A DNA stretch of 64,000 bases from Schistocerca nitens (GCF_023898315.1 NC_064623.1:14645140-14709139); one strand, 5' to 3'. Positions 10,299 through 22,813 are shown, counted from the stretch's first letter. Made by a program: numbers and translations. Notes: generated by a model from the letters alone, not told the origin.

Positions 10299-12231
10299 TT
10301 TTTTTTTTTTTTGTCATCAGTCTAATGACTGGTTTGATGCGGCCCGCCACGAATTCCTTTCCTGTGCTAACCTCTTCATCTCAGAGTAGCACTTGCAACC
10401 TACGTCCTCAATTATTTGCTTGACGTATTCCAATCTCTGTCTTCCTCTACAGTTTTTGCCCTCTACAGCTCTCTCTAGTACCATGGAAGTCATTCCCTCA
10501 TGTCTTAGCAGATGTCCTATCATCCTGTGCCTTCTCCTTATCAGTTTTTCCCACATATTTCTTTCCTCTCCGATTCTGCGTAGTACCTCCTCATTCCTTA
10601 CCTTATCAGTCCACCTAATTTTCAACATTAGTCTATACCACCACATCTCAAATGCTTCGATTTTCTTCTGTTCCGGTTTTCCCACAGTCCATGTTTCACT
10701 ACCATACAATGCTGTACTCCAGACGTACATCCTCAGAAATTTCTTCCTCAAATTAAGGCCGGTATTTGATATTAGTAGATTTCTCTTGGCCAGAAATGCC
10801 TTTTTTGCCATAGCGAGTCTGCTTTTGATGTCCTCCTTGCTCCGTCCGTCATTGGTTATTTTACTGCCTAGGTAGCAGAATTCCTTAACTTCATTGACTT
10901 CGTGACCATCAATCCTGATGTTAACTTTCTCGCTGTTGTCATTTCTACTACTTCTCATTACCTTCGGCTTTCTCCGATTTACTCTCAAACCATACTGTGT
11001 ACTCATTAGACTGTTCATTCCGTTCAGCAGATCATTTAATTCTTGTTCACATTCACTCAGGATAGCAATGTCATCAGCGAATCGTATCATTGATATCCTT
11101 TCACCTTGTATTTTAATTCCACTCCTGAACCTTTCTTTTATTTCCATCATTGCTTCCTCGATGTACAGATTGAAGAGTAGGGGCGAAAGGCTACAGCCTT
11201 GTCTTACACCCTTCTTAATACGAGCACTTCGTTCTTGATCGTCCACTCTTATTATTCCCTCTTGGTTGTTGTACATATTGTATATGACCCGTCTCTCCCT
11301 ACAGCTTACCCCTACTTTTTTCAGAATCTCGAACAGCTTGCACCATTTTATATTGTCGAACGCTTTTTCCAGGTCGACAAATCCTATGAAAGTGTCCTGA
11401 TTTTTCTTTAGCCTTGCTTCCATTATTAGCCGTAACGTCAGAATTGCCTCTCTTGACCCTTTACTTTTCCTAAAGCCAAACTGATCGTCACCTAGCGCAT
11501 TCTCAACTTTCTGTTCCATTCTTCTGCATATTATTCTTGTAAGCAGCTTCGATACATGAGCTGTTAAGCTGATTGTGCGATAATTCTCGCACTTGTCAGC
11601 TCTTGCCGTCTTCCGAATTGTGTGGATGATGCTTTTCCGAAAGTCAGATGGTATGTCGCCAGACTCATATATTCTACACACAAACGTGAATAGTCGTTTT
11701 GTTGCCACTTCCCCCAATGATTTTAGAAATTCTGATGGAATGTTATGTATCCCTTCTGCCTTATTTGACCGTAAGTCCTCCAAAACTCTTTTAAATTCCG
11801 ATTCTAATACTGGATCCCCTATCTCTTCTAAATCGACTCATGTTTCTTCTTCTATCACATCAGACAAATCTTCACCCTCATAGAGGCTTTCAATGTATTC
11901 TTTCCACCTATCTGCTCTCTCCTCTGCATTTAACAGTGGAATTCCCGTTGCACTCTTAATGTTACCACCGTTGCTTTTAATGTCACCAAAGGTTGTTTTG
12001 ACTTTCCTGTATGCTGAGTCTGTCCTTCCGACAATCATATCTTTTTCGATGTCTTCACATTTTTCCTGCAGCCATTTCGTCTTAGCTTCCCTGCACTTCC
12101 TATTTATTTCATTCCTCAGCGACTTGTATTTCTGTATTCCTGATTTTCCCGGAACATGTTTGTACTTCCTCCTTTCATCAATCAACTGAAGTATTTCTTC
12201 TGTTACCATCGCTTCATACAAAAGAAGAATA
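10299..12231 (-). mobile_element. RTE-like LINE, nearly complete RT region (subfamily A)
   Basis: This is the best subfamily A copy in the window. A poly-A tail (T-run at about 10,299-10,313 on the plus strand) marks the 3' end. The element is 5'-truncated at about 12,231, so the N-terminal endonuclease is missing. Confidence 0.9.
10317..12226 (-). pseudogene. LINE reverse transcriptase, one internal stop
   Basis: The product would copy the element's RNA into DNA at the target site. In order it shows EILQLIDERRKYKH, NYRTISLTAHVSKLLTRII, DQFGFRKSKGSREA, AFVDLEKAFD-like GFVDLEKAFDNIKW, GVRQGCSLSPLLFNLYIEE, the catalytic RFADDIAIL, KEFCYLGSKIT and a C-terminal region ending SNQSLD. Only one in-frame TGA (11,838-11,840) interrupts about 636 codons; it fits a single-base change of a Gly codon. 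Downstream of that stop 488 codons are open. It is a transposon gene, not a cellular gene. Confidence 0.9.
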
Positions 12232-12245
12232 TAGGATGTTAGGGT

Positions 12246-12436
12246 GCAAAAATGGTTCAAATGGCTGTGAGCACTATGGGACTTTACATCTGAGGTCATC
12301 TGTCCCCTACTTAAACCCAACTAACCTAAGGACATCACATACGTCCATGCCCGAGGCAGGATTCGAAACTGCGACCGTAGCAGCAGCGCGGTTCCGGACT
12401 GAAGCGCCTAGAACCGCTCGGCCACAAACGCCGGCG
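12246..12436 (-). mobile_element. SINE A, full copy
   Basis: It has the same head and tail as the other SINE A copies. The flanks aggatgttagggtg and aaggtgttagggaa look like an imperfect target duplication. It sits next to the 5' truncation point of the LINE. Confidence 0.85.
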
Positions 12437-12629
12437 AAGGTGTTAGGGAATTCCCTTTACAAACGTCTAAGAATTTTACAGGGGCTGACTAGACATAAAC
12501 TGGGTTGGTTTGATATGCTTGGTAATTTTACATGAAAGATTGGAATATTTCTGTAGTGCGTTCATGGTTGGTTAGCATGATTATTCCAAGGATCTTATAA
12601 AGAATTTCAACAATGTACAAAAATACTGT

Positions 12630-13737
12630 TCATTGCTGATAGCCGTCTGAAATGGTCAGTGCATCAGCTGCGATTGAAAATTAAGAAAACAGAGTTTCGT
12701 GTTGTTATTGAACATTTTTATATGAAGGGTTGGACTGCTGCGCAAATCAAAACAGAATTGGATAAAGTTCGCACGGATTCTGCACCGTCATTGAAGACCA
12801 TTTACTTTTGGATTGATGAACTGAAATGTGGTCGGACAAACACCGAAAACGAAGCGCGCTCCAGCCGAGCAATCGAAGTCACCACAGGTGGAACCATTGA
12901 CAAAATCCATGACACGGTAATGTAAGACAGCCGAATAAAAATTCTGAGCTTGCTGAGACTGTAGACATGTCATCAGAATGAGTACATAATATCTTGCATG
13001 GACAATTGGCTATAAAGGAGTTCTGTGCGAGGTAGGTGTCGCGATTGCTCACAGTCGACGAAAAGCGCATACAGCACAGCATTTTAACACAATGTCCGGC
13101 GATGGTCAACCGCGATCCGAATGACTTTCTGCGTCGATTTGTGACTGTTGATGAAACCTGGACCCACCATTACACACCAGAGTCAAAACGGCAGTCAAAA
13201 AAATAGACAAACGTTGGTGACAGTGCACTGGAGAAGGCAATGACCATTTTGTCAGCTGCTAAGGCAGTGGCCACTGTTTCTTGGGATTCCCAAGAAATAA
13301 TCCTCATAGATTACTTGGAAAAAGGCAAAACCATAACTGGACCCTATTACGCTTGCATTGGCTGAGAAAAGACCAAGGTTGGTACGCAAAAAAATGTGCC
13401 CGTTCACCAGAATAATGCACGATCCTACACATCAGCGATAGCAATAGCAGAAGTGAATGAATTGGCTTTTGAATTGGTTCCTCATCCATGCTGTTCACCA
13501 GACTTAGCCCCAAATGACTTCTTCTTGTTACCTAACATGAAACTTTGGCTTTCTGGGAAGAAACAGTATTCAAATGAGGAAGCGATAGTTGAAGACAACG
13601 AGCATTTTGCAGAGTTAGACAGAATCTATTTTTCCGACGGGATGAAAAATCTGGAGTATCGCTGGACCAAGTGTACATTCCTCAAAGGATATTACTTTTC
13701 CTTGCTTTTTTACTAGACTTACCAAACCATCCTTGTA
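12630..13737 (+). mobile_element. Mariner-type transposon, dead copy
   Basis: A decayed transposase begins near 12,653. The N-terminal helix-turn-helix reads YMKGWTAAQIKTELDKV, and the first catalytic block VDETWTHHYTPESKRQS. The second reads VHQNNARSYT (Asp to Asn) and the third SPDLAPNDFFLLPNMK. Stops appear from 12,925. The 3' end ccaaaccatccttgtat resembles mariner ends; the 5' end is unclear. Confidence 0.8.
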
Positions 13738-14854
13738 TATGTCCGGAGCAGTACTACTATCTTTTCTACAACCATTTGAAATCAGGTATTTAACTTATTA
13801 AGTTCGGCGAGGGAAAGAACAGTGTTTCAGATTTATCTGTTAAGTTAGGTAAAAGGGTAAAATAACTGTGAATAATGTGATATCAACTACAGGTATGTAA
13901 GACCCTTAAACGTTTAGACTGTCAAAATGAGAACACTACAGAACATACATTCACTTGCACCGTATAGACAGAAATACGTTGCTGCACTAAACGTAGAACT
14001 GCAGTGACTAACTGCACAGACTTTAACAACATAAGAACTGGAAAAATAAATGTCTCTCAAAACATAAATAATATGCACCAACTGGCACTCAGATCAATTT
14101 GTATAGTAAACACTCACATAAAAATGCAATTCACTCCGAAACTTCCAAAAATAGCCACAAGTAGACTCTGATAGTTACAGGGGATAACGTAATTTAATAA
14201 ACTTAATGCAAAATATCCCCGCAGCAATAATTCAAAAATGGATGATGCTGTAAAAGCAAAGCGATACATAAAATAGTGGGCTGATATGTGAAACAACAAA
14301 TTTCTATTTTTTTTATTTTTATTTCATTTGAACTTATTTTTGTTACTATTTTAGAAGTATTATAATTACGAAAGTGACATCAAATAGAAGCAGAAATTAA
14401 ACAGAAACAGAAATTAAATGTAATATAACTGAGTAGGAAATCGGATTCGTACACGACGATGCTAAGGGATGAGGAAGGCAGTATAGGCTGTTTGAGACTC
14501 TTTTGCCGTGGACAGCACTCTCTACAGAGGCATCACAGGTTAACAAATCAAGAACTACGGAAACATAAATTAGTGCTTGCAAGTTGTAGGATCCGGAAGA
14601 AACGATAAGAAGTACAGGAATTCTACAAGATCAAAGTGCGCGTGAAGATACTTCGTAATCGGAAGATGATGAAAAAATATGGTAATTTTGAAACCTGTGT
14701 AGAGTCCTTGTTCAGTGAATGCTTCGGCTGTAATTTTTTGAATCAAGTGTAACGTAAGGAGCTCATTTATAATCTAGTTTAAACAGTTATTCTGAAAATA
14801 AAATTGTTTAAAAATGACAGTAATTTGTATAAAGACTACTTTTAGAGTATGCTG
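13738..14854. other. Stretch without a supported gene
   Basis: This is AT-rich sequence with poly-T and poly-A tracts (about 14,300-14,335). No motif, RNA gene or repeat with a second copy in the window was recognised. Confidence 0.5.
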
Positions 14855-16262
14855 ATGCAATAGCTCCGTGCTTAACTACCATATACAGCCGTTCTCTCGA
14901 TGAAAGATCTGTACCCAGAGACTGGAAAGTTGCACCGGTCGCACCAGTATTCAAGAAAGGTAATAGGAGAAATCCACTAAATTACAGACGCATAGCATTA
15001 ACGTCGATATGCAGCAAGATTATGGAACATATATTCTGTTCGAACATTATGCACTACCTGGAAGAGAACTGTTTATTGACAAGCAGTCAGCACAGATTTA
15101 GAAAACATCGATCTTGTGAAACACAACTGGCTCTTTACACACACGAAGTGTTGAGTGCTATTGGCGAGGGATTTCGAATTGATTTCGTATTTCTAGATTT
15201 TCAAAAGGCTTTTTGACGCTGTACCTCACAAACAGTTTGTAGTGAAATTACGTGTTTGTGGAGTATTGTCTGTTATGTGACTTGATTCATGATTCCTGTC
15301 AGGCAGGTCGCAGTTCGTAGTAATAGACGGTAAATCATCGAGTAAAACTGAAATGATATCAGGTGTTTCCCTGTTCCCCAGGGAAGCGTCCTGGGACCTC
15401 TGCTGTTCCTGATCTATATAAATGACCTGGGTGACAATCTGAGCAGTTCTCTTAGGTTGTTCGCAGATGATGCTGTAATTTACCTTCTAGCAAGGTCATC
15501 CGAAGACCAGTATCAGTTGCAAAGCGATTTTGCTGTATGGTGTGGCAGGTGGCAGTTGACGCTAAATAACGAAAAGTGTGAGGTGATCCACATGAGTTCC
15601 AAAAGAAATCCGTTGGAATTCGATTACCCGATAAATAGTACAATTCTCAAGGCTGTCAATTCAACTAAGTACCTGGGTGTTAAAATTACGAATAACTTCA
15701 GTTGAAAAGACCACATAGATAATATTGTGGGGAAGGCGAGCCAAAGGTTGCGTTTCATTGGCAGGACACTTAGAAGATGCAACAAATCCACTAAAGAGAC
15801 AGCTTACACTACACTCGTCCGTCCTCTGTTAGAATATTGCTGCGCGGTGTGGGATCCTTACCAGGTGGGATTGACGGAGGACATCGAAAAGGTGCAAAAA
15901 AGGGCAGCTCGTTTTGTATTATCACGTAATAGGGGAGAGAGTGTGGCGGATATGATACGCGAGTTGGGATGGAAGTCATTAAAGCAAAGACGTTTTTCGT
16001 CGCGGCGAGATCTATTTACGAAATTTCGGTCACCAACTTTCTCTTCCGAACGCGAAAATATTTTGTTGAGCCCAGCCTACATAGGTAGGAATGATCATCA
16101 AAATAAAATAAGAGAAATCAGAGCTCGAACAGAAAGGTTTAGGTGTTCGTTTTTCCTGCGCGCTGTTCTGGAGTGGAATGGTAGAGAGATAGTACGATTG
16201 TGGTTCGATGAACCCTCTGCGAAGCACTTAAATGTGAATTGCAGAGTAATCATGTAGACGTA
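14855..16262 (+). mobile_element. CR1/Jockey-like LINE, 5'-truncated (type 2)
   Basis: Fragments in different frames give the RT motif series WKVAPVAPVFKKGNRRNPLN, SQHRFRKHRSCETQLAL, VPQGSVLGPLLFLIYINDL, LFADDAVIY, STKYLGVKI and TLVRPLLEYCCAVWDPYQVG, then KIREIRARTERFRCSF. Frameshifts lie near 15,215 and 15,370 and a stop near 15,705. The 3' terminus carries gcagagtaatcatgtagacg. A second copy follows directly. Confidence 0.9.
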
Positions 16263-17228
16263 GATGTTCATGTCAGAGAGGTCACAGTTCCTAGTAATTG
16301 ATGGGAAACTATCGAGTAAAACAGAAGTGATTTCCGGCGTTCTCCAAGGTAGTGTTATAGGCCCTCTGCTGTTCCTTATCTATATAACCGATTTAGGATA
16401 CAATCTGAGCAGCCTTCTTAGGTTGTTTGCAGGTGGTACTGTCGTTTATCGTCTAGTAATCTCATCAGAAGATCAAAACAAATTGTCAAAACGATTTCAA
16501 AAAGATATCTGTATGGTGCAAAAATTAGTAATTGACCTGAAATAACGAAAAGTGTGAAATCGTCTACATGAGTGCTAAAAAGAATCCGCCAAACTTCGAA
16601 CGATAAATGAGCCACATTTAAAGACCGCTAGTTCAACTAAAACTTAGGAATTACAATTACGAACAACGTCATTGGAAGGAACATATAGAAAATGTTGTGG
16701 GGAAGGCTAACCAAAGACTGCATTTTATTGGCAGGACACTTAGAAAATGTAACAAATCTGCTAAGGAGAATGCCTACGCGACGCTTGTCCGTCCTCTTTT
16801 AGAATACTGCTGCGCGGAGTGGGATCCTTACGAGATAGGACTGACGGAGTACATCGAAAAAGTTCAAAGAAGAACAGCACGGTTTTATTATAACAAAATA
16901 GGAGAGACAGTGTCACCGAAATGATACGGGATTTGGGGTGGACATGATTAAACGCAAAGGCATTTTTCGTTGCGGTGAGATCTCCTCACTCAATTTCAAA
17001 CACCAGCTTTATCCTCCGAATGCGAAAATATTTTGTTGACGCCGACCAACATAGGGAGAAACGATCATCATAATAAAATAAGGGAAATCAGAGCTCGCAC
17101 GGAAACATATGTGTCGGTTTTTTTCGCGCGCTGTTGGAGATTGGAATGATAGAGAATTAGAACGAAGGTGTTTGATGAACTCTCTGGCAGGCACTTAAGT
17201 GTGATTTGCACAGTATCGACGTAGATGT
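16263..17228 (+). mobile_element. CR1/Jockey-like LINE, second tandem copy (type 2)
   Basis: It starts inside the RT region (FMSERSQFLVIDGKLSSKTE) right after the 3' end of the preceding copy. It repeats GVLQGSVIGPLLFLIYITDL and ends with cacagtatcgacgtagatgt. In the catalytic block LFADDA has become LFAGGT. It is heavily frameshifted. Confidence 0.85.
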
Positions 17229-17299
17229 GGAAGAAATAGTTAGTTGGAAAACGCGATGCACACAGAAATAAACGTGATATTGCAGTGCTTTTGTTGTTC

Positions 17300-17560
17300 A
17301 GAAGTTTGGTGCAATGTTCCCTCGGACACGCATGCGGCGACTACAGCCGTTACGAAATACGTTAAATGTATTTGCAGTCACAAACATGGGCAACCATCGG
17401 CTGCGTAATGGAATGTCGACAATGAAAATTTGTGCTGGACTGGGATTCGAACCCAGGTTCTCCGCTTATTGTGAGCGATCGCCTTACAATTAGTCTATCC
17501 GAGCACGCTTCAGGGCCAGGCCCAAACTTCCGTATGTCGTGAACCATGCGTCTACAATCT
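17300..17560 (-). repeat. tRNA-like repeat (SINE type F)
   Basis: The minus strand reads gcgtgctcggatagactaat ... gggttcgaatcccagtccag, i.e. tRNA-like A and B boxes with a near-cloverleaf layout. A longer body follows (to about 17,300). I treat it as a tRNA-derived repeat rather than a tRNA gene. Confidence 0.5.
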
Positions 17561-17946
17561 GTACTGTACGTCCAGTATGTATACAGGGTGGTCCACTGAT
17601 CTTGACCGGGCCAAATATCTCACGAAATAAGCGTCAAACGAAAAAACTACAAAGAACGAAACTTGTCTAGCTTGAAGGGGGAAACCAGACGGCGCTATGG
17701 ATGGTCCGGCAGATGGCGCTGCCATAGGTCAAAAGGATATCAACTGCGTTTTTTAAAATAGAAACCCCCATTTTTTTACATGTTCGTGTAGTACGTAAAG
17801 AAATACGAATGTTTTAGTTGAACCCCTTTCTTCGCTTTGGTGATAGATGGCGCCGTAATAGTCACAAAACGTATAAGTACGTGGTATCAAGTAACATTCC
17901 TTCAGTGCGGACGGTGTTTGCTTCGTGATACATTACCCGTGTTAAA

Positions 17947-18997
17947 ATGGACCGTTTACCTACTGAGGAAAAGGTCGATATCGTGTTGATGTAGGGCTAT
18001 TGTGACCAAAATGCCCAACGGGCGTGTGCTATGTATGCTGCTCGGTATCCTCGACGACATCATCCAAGTGTCCGGACCGTTCGCCGGATAGTTACGTCAT
18101 TTAAGGAAACAAGAAGTGTTCAGCCACATGTGAAACGTCAACCACGACCTGCAACAAATGATGATGCCCAAGTAGGTGTTTTTAGCTGCTGTCGCGGCTA
18201 ATCCGCACATCAGTAGCAGACAAACTGCGCGAGAATAGCGAATCTCAAAAACTTCGGTGCTGAGAATGCTACATCAACATCGATTGCACCCGTACCATAT
18301 TTCTATGCACCAGGAATTGCATGGCGACGACTCTGAACGTTGTTTACAGTTCTGCCACTGGGCACAAGAGAAATTACGGGACGATGACAGATTTTTTGCA
18401 CGCGTTCTATTTAGCGACGAAGCGCCATTCACCAACAGCGGTAACGTAAACCGGCGTAATATGCACTATTGGGCAACGGAAAATCCACGATGGCTGCGAC
18501 AAGTGGAACATCAGCGACCTTGGCGGGTTAATGTATGGTGGGGCATTATGGGAGGAAGGATAATTGCCCCCATTTTATCGATGGCAATCTAAATGGTGCA
18601 ATGTATGCTGATTTCCTACGTAATGTTCTACCGATGTTACTACAAGACGTTTCACTGCATGACAGAATGGCGATGTAGTTCCAATATGATGGATGTCCGG
18701 CACATAGCTCGCGTGCGGTTGAAGCGGTATTGAATAGCATATTTCATAACAGGTGGATTGGTCGTCGAAGCACGTTCACCGGATCTGACGTCCCCGGATT
18801 TCCTTCTGTGGGGAGAGCTGAAGGATATTTGCTATACTGACCCACCGACAACGCCTGACAACATGCGTCAGCGCATTGTCAATGCATGTGCGAACATTAC
18901 GGAAGGCGAACTACTCGCTGTTGAAAGGAATGTCGTTACACGTATTGCCAAATGCATTGAGGTTGACGGACATCATTTTGAGCATTTATTGCATTAA
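17947..18997 (+). pseudogene. Mariner-superfamily transposase pseudogene (DUF4817-type N-terminus)
   Basis: From MDRLPTEEKVDIVLM the frame hits a TAG at about 17,990, then continues as a helix-turn-helix region (QRACAMYAARYPRRHHPSVR, VRRIVTSFKETRSV). The catalytic half keeps LFSDEAPFTNSGNVNRRN, FQYDGCPAHSSRAV and SPDLTSPDFLLWGELKD, and ends at VDGHHFEHLLH with a TAA at 18,995. Stops and at least two frameshifts make it inactive. Confidence 0.85.
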
Positions 18998-19028
18998 TGT
19001 GGTATTTACAGGTAATCACGCTGTAACA

Positions 19029-19213
19029 AATGGTTCAAATGGCTCTGAGCACTATGGGACTTAACTTCTGAGGTCATCAGTCCCCTAGAACTTAGAACTA
19101 CTTAAACCTAACTAACCTAAGGACATGCCCGAGGCAGGATTCGAACCTGCGACCGTTGCAGTCGCGCGGTTCCAGACTGAAGCGCCTAGAACCGCTCGGT
19201 CACTCCGGCCGGC
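19029..19213 (-). mobile_element. SINE A nested in the long-inverted-repeat element
   Basis: A clean 11-bp target duplication acgctgtaaca (19,018-19,028 and 19,214-19,224) shows it inserted just after the transposase stop codon of the host element. Confidence 0.95.
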
Positions 19214-19359
19214 ACGCTGTAACAGCATGCGCTCTCAGAAATGATAAGTTCGCAAAGGTACATGTATCACTTTGGAACAACCAAAATAAAATGTTCCAAC
19301 GTGCCTACGTTCTGTATTTTAATTTAAAAATCCTGTTACCACTGTTCGTCTAAAATTGT

Positions 19360-19436
19360 GAGCCATAAAAAAATGGCTCTGAGCACTATGGGACTTAACA
19401 TCCATGGTCATCATTCCCCTAGAACTTAGAACTACT
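19360..19436 (-). mobile_element. SINE A 3' part, interrupted
   Basis: It matches the tail half of SINE A (ggctctgagcactatgggac to cttagaactact). It stops exactly where the unclassified repeat starts, and a cctaactaacctaagg piece resumes on the far side at about 19,962. Confidence 0.8.
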
Positions 19437-19957
19437 GAAACGTCCCGTTTTGAACAATTATACAAGACTGCTTTAACTGACACACAATATTTTTTAGCGC
19501 AACGCAATCTGACTTTCATAAAATCCCTACAAAAGAATGGCCCTGACTAACATTAAACTATACCTTTCACAAATCACTTACCTCACAAAAATCTTCGCTA
19601 CTCAAGCTACTGCAATACAGCGAGCGCCACTACTGCCAGCTAAATAAAAGATTCAAACTACTGAAGGCACTAACTACTGATAGGCATAGTTAGCAAATGA
19701 AAGATTTTAATAGAGAACAACCAATGTATTTACCTCAATAGTCATAATATATATATAGCAGTTCATGACAAATTTCAAAACTCCGCCATCTCTCTCCCCA
19801 CATCCACCACTGCTGGCGGCTCACCTCCAACTGCGCAACGCTACGCGCTGTTCACAGCCAGCTGCCTAACACTACAATGGCGAGTATTACAACAATGCAA
19901 AGCAGCCACAGACTGCACACAGCACAGCCAGTGATTTTCATATAGAGGTGGCGTTAC
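19437..19957 (+). repeat. Unclassified non-coding repeat, near-complete copy
   Basis: This is about 520 bp, starting gaaacgtcccgttttgaac and ending ggtggcgttacca. Its 3' portion is homologous to bases 1-148 of the window. It has no coding capacity and no clear inverted ends. It inserted inside a SINE that itself lies within the 17.6-20.4 kb element. Confidence 0.8.
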
Positions 19958-19969
19958 CACCTACCTAAC

Positions 19970-20095
19970 TAACCTAAGGACAGCACACAAAACCCAGTCA
20001 CCACAAGGCAGAGAAAATCCCTGACCCCGCCGGGAATCGAACCCGGGAATCCGGGCGTGGGAAGCGAGAACGCTACCGCACGACCACGAGCTGTG
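19970..20095 (-). mobile_element. tRNA-derived SINE C, fragment
   Basis: The segment agagaaaatccctgaccccg ... gggaatcgaacccgggaatc carries a box-B-like motif on the minus strand. It resembles the piece at 37,430-37,565. Its start merges with the SINE A remnant, so it may be a composite. Confidence 0.6.
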
Positions 20096-20396
20096 TACTG
20101 TGAGCCATATGTTTGTGACTATTACAGCGCCATCTATCACAAAGCGAAAAAAGTAGTCCAACTAAAACATTCATATGTCTTTACTTACGATACGAATATG
20201 TAATAAAAATGGGGGTTCCTATTTTAAAAAACGCAGTTGATATCCGTTTGACCTATGGCAGCGCCATCTAACCGGCCAACCATAGCGCCATCTGGTTTCC
20301 CCCTTCAAGCTAGAGAAGTTTCATTCATTGTAGTTTTTTCGTTTGACTCTTATTGCGTGAGATATTTGGCCTGGTCCCGATCAATGGACCACCCTT

Positions 20397-21045
20397 TATG
20401 TATCAAATGAAGAAGAAGAACAGTATGTAACGTGACAAGCTTACTTCAGTAATCTGGCATTTTCCTTAATACGGATAGGCGAAACTGATGTTCGGTCTAT
20501 GTCCTCTTCCCGAAAATAGTGAGAACATATTTTGCAATGTTTGTCGGTTTCCAACCCTGTTTTCACAGCGATCACCCATAGAGCTTTTAGAGTTGAAGTT
20601 ATAGTAAATTTAAATTTGACTGACAAAAATAAAACCACTACAGTAAAAGTAGTCATCACAACCAAAATTCATGGTACACGAAAGAAAATATCGATTCAAA
20701 GAGTTATGAATGAAGTGTGATTCATTTACACTGTACATTGTAATTTGAGTTATCAGTACGCCCGTAAATGGCACAAGCTGGCGTTTCCAATCAAAAATTA
20801 TCCAGTAAAAACTATTGTTTGGGGCAACGGACATGACGGACGTCGCCTTCGAGCTGTAAAGGCATCACAACTCTTCTCTCACGGCGCCCCAAAAAATTCA
20901 TTTAATCTCTGGTGTGTGGTATCACTCAAGTTTGAAATCAAACAGTTTTCATGTTATCAAAAAGAATCATCCGATTTGAGGCGCTTATATTTCTGAAACT
21001 AATAAACATATACAATGAATTTTGTTTTTCGATGAACTAAAAACT
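20397..21045. other. Stretch without a supported gene
   Basis: No recognisable exon, RNA gene or repeated segment was seen. The ORFs in this interval show no motif. Confidence 0.5.
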
Positions 21046-21300
21046 CAAAGTTTTATTCATACGTGTTTGATATGTCCCCCTTGAGATGCACAGCATATGT
21101 CAATACGGTATTCAAATTGTTGCCACACTGCAGCTAGAATGTCTCGAGTTACAGTTTCCACAGCGGCTGTTATGAGATGTCTCAGTTCATTCATTCTTGT
21201 TGGTAACGGAGGCACATAAACAGAGTCTTTTATAAACCTCGACAAGTAATAACCACACGCAGTCAGGTCCGGTGACCTTGCAGGCCAGTAATGTAAGGCT
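21046..21300 (-). pseudogene. Mariner-superfamily transposase C-terminal fragment
   Basis: On the minus strand it reads RSPDLTACGYY, then a C-terminal tail (VYVPPLPTRMNELRHLI, then CCASQGGHIKHV). This matches the tail of the DUF4817-type transposases at 18.8 and 48 kb. Upstream parts are missing. Confidence 0.75.
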
Positions 21301-21326
21301 GAATCATTTTAAATCTGCCGCAATAA

Positions 21327-22813
21327 ATGTTGTTGTTGTGGTATTCACTCTTGAGACTGGTTTGATGCAGCTCTCCATTCTACCCTATCCTGTGCAACCT
21401 TCTTCATCTCCCAGTACCTACTGCAACCTACATCCTTATGAATCTGCTTAGCGTATTCATCTCTTGGTCTCCCTCTACGATTTTTACCCTCCACGCTGCC
21501 GTCCAACGCTAAATATGTGATCCCTTGATGCCTCAGAACATATTCTACCAACCGGTCCCTTGTTTTTGTCAAGTTGTACCACAAACTCCTCTTCTCCCCA
21601 GTTCTATTCAATACTTCCTCGTTACTTATGTGATCTACCCATCTAATCTTCAGCATTCTTCTGTAGCACCACATTTCGAAAGCTTGTATTCTCTGCTTGT
21701 CCAAATTATTTATCGTACATATTTCACTTCCATACATGGCTACACTCCATACAACTACTTTCAGAAACGACTTCCTGACACTTAAATCAATACTCGATGT
21801 TAACAAATTTCTCTTCTTCGGAAACGCTTTCCTTGCCATTGCCAGTCTACATTTTAAATCTTCTCTACTTCGACCATCGTCAGTTATTTTGCTCCCCAAA
21901 TAGCAAAACTCCTTTACTACTTTAAGTGACTCATTTCCTAATCTAATTCCCTCAGCATCACCCGACTTAATTCGACTACATTCCATTAATCTTAGTTATG
22001 CTTTTGTTGATGTTCATCTTATACCCTCCTTTCAAGACACTCTCCATTCCGTTCAACTACTCTTCCAAGTCCTTTGCTGTCTCTGACAGAATTACAATGT
22101 CATCGGCGAACTTCAAAGTTTTTATTTCTTCTCCATGGATTTTAATACCTACTCCAAATTTTTCTTTTATTAACTTTAGTGCTTGCTCAATATACAGATT
22201 GAATAGCATCGCGGAGAGGCTACAACCCTGTCTCACTCCCTTCCCAACCACTGCTTCCCTTTCATGCCCCTCGACTCTTATAACTTCCACCTGGTTTCTG
22301 TAGAAATTGTAAATAGCCTTTCGCTCCCTGTATTTTACCCCTGCCACCTTTAGAATTAGAAAGAGGGTACTCCAGTCAACATTGTCAAACGCTTTCTCTA
22401 AGTCTACAAATGCTAGAAACGTAGGTTTGCCTTTCCTTAATCTTTCTTCTAAGATAAGTCGTAGGGTCAGTATTGCCTCACGTGTTCCAACATTTCTACG
22501 GAATCCAAACTGATCTTCCCCGAGGTCGGCTTCTACCTGTTTTTCCATTCGTCTGTAAATAATTCGTGTTAGTATTTTGCAGCTGTGACTTATTAAACTG
22601 ATAGTTCGGTAATTTTCACATCTGTCAACACCTGCTTTCTTTGGGATTGGAATTATTATATTCTTCTTGAAGTCTGAGGCTATTTCGCCTGTCTCGTACA
22701 TCTTGCTCACCAGATGGAAGAGTTTTGTCATGACTGGCTCTCCCAAGGCCATCAGTAGTTCTAATGGAATGTTGTCTACTCCCGGGACCTTGCTTCGACT
22801 CAGGTCTTTCAGT

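Larger units (their letters stand above)
17584..20396 (+). mobile_element. Long-inverted-repeat Tc1/mariner-superfamily element
   Basis: TA duplications (17,582-17,583 and 20,397-20,398) bound inverted repeats of about 290 bp (17,584-17,873 and 20,107-20,396) that differ at a modest number of sites. Both contain gatatttggcc-type and agatggcgctgccata-type words. A decayed transposase sits in between, and later insertions lie near its 3' side: a SINE, and a second SINE piece split by another repeat. Confidence 0.9.

Noticed and set aside
10317..11783. A cellular gene (craniofacial development protein-like)
   Set aside because: The reverse-transcriptase motifs, poly-A tail, 5' truncation and many relatives in the window identify it as a LINE.
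17390..17515. A functional tRNA gene on the minus strand
   Set aside because: A and B boxes are present, but a longer repeat body continues downstream and the variable parts do not fold convincingly. It is treated as a tRNA-derived repeat.
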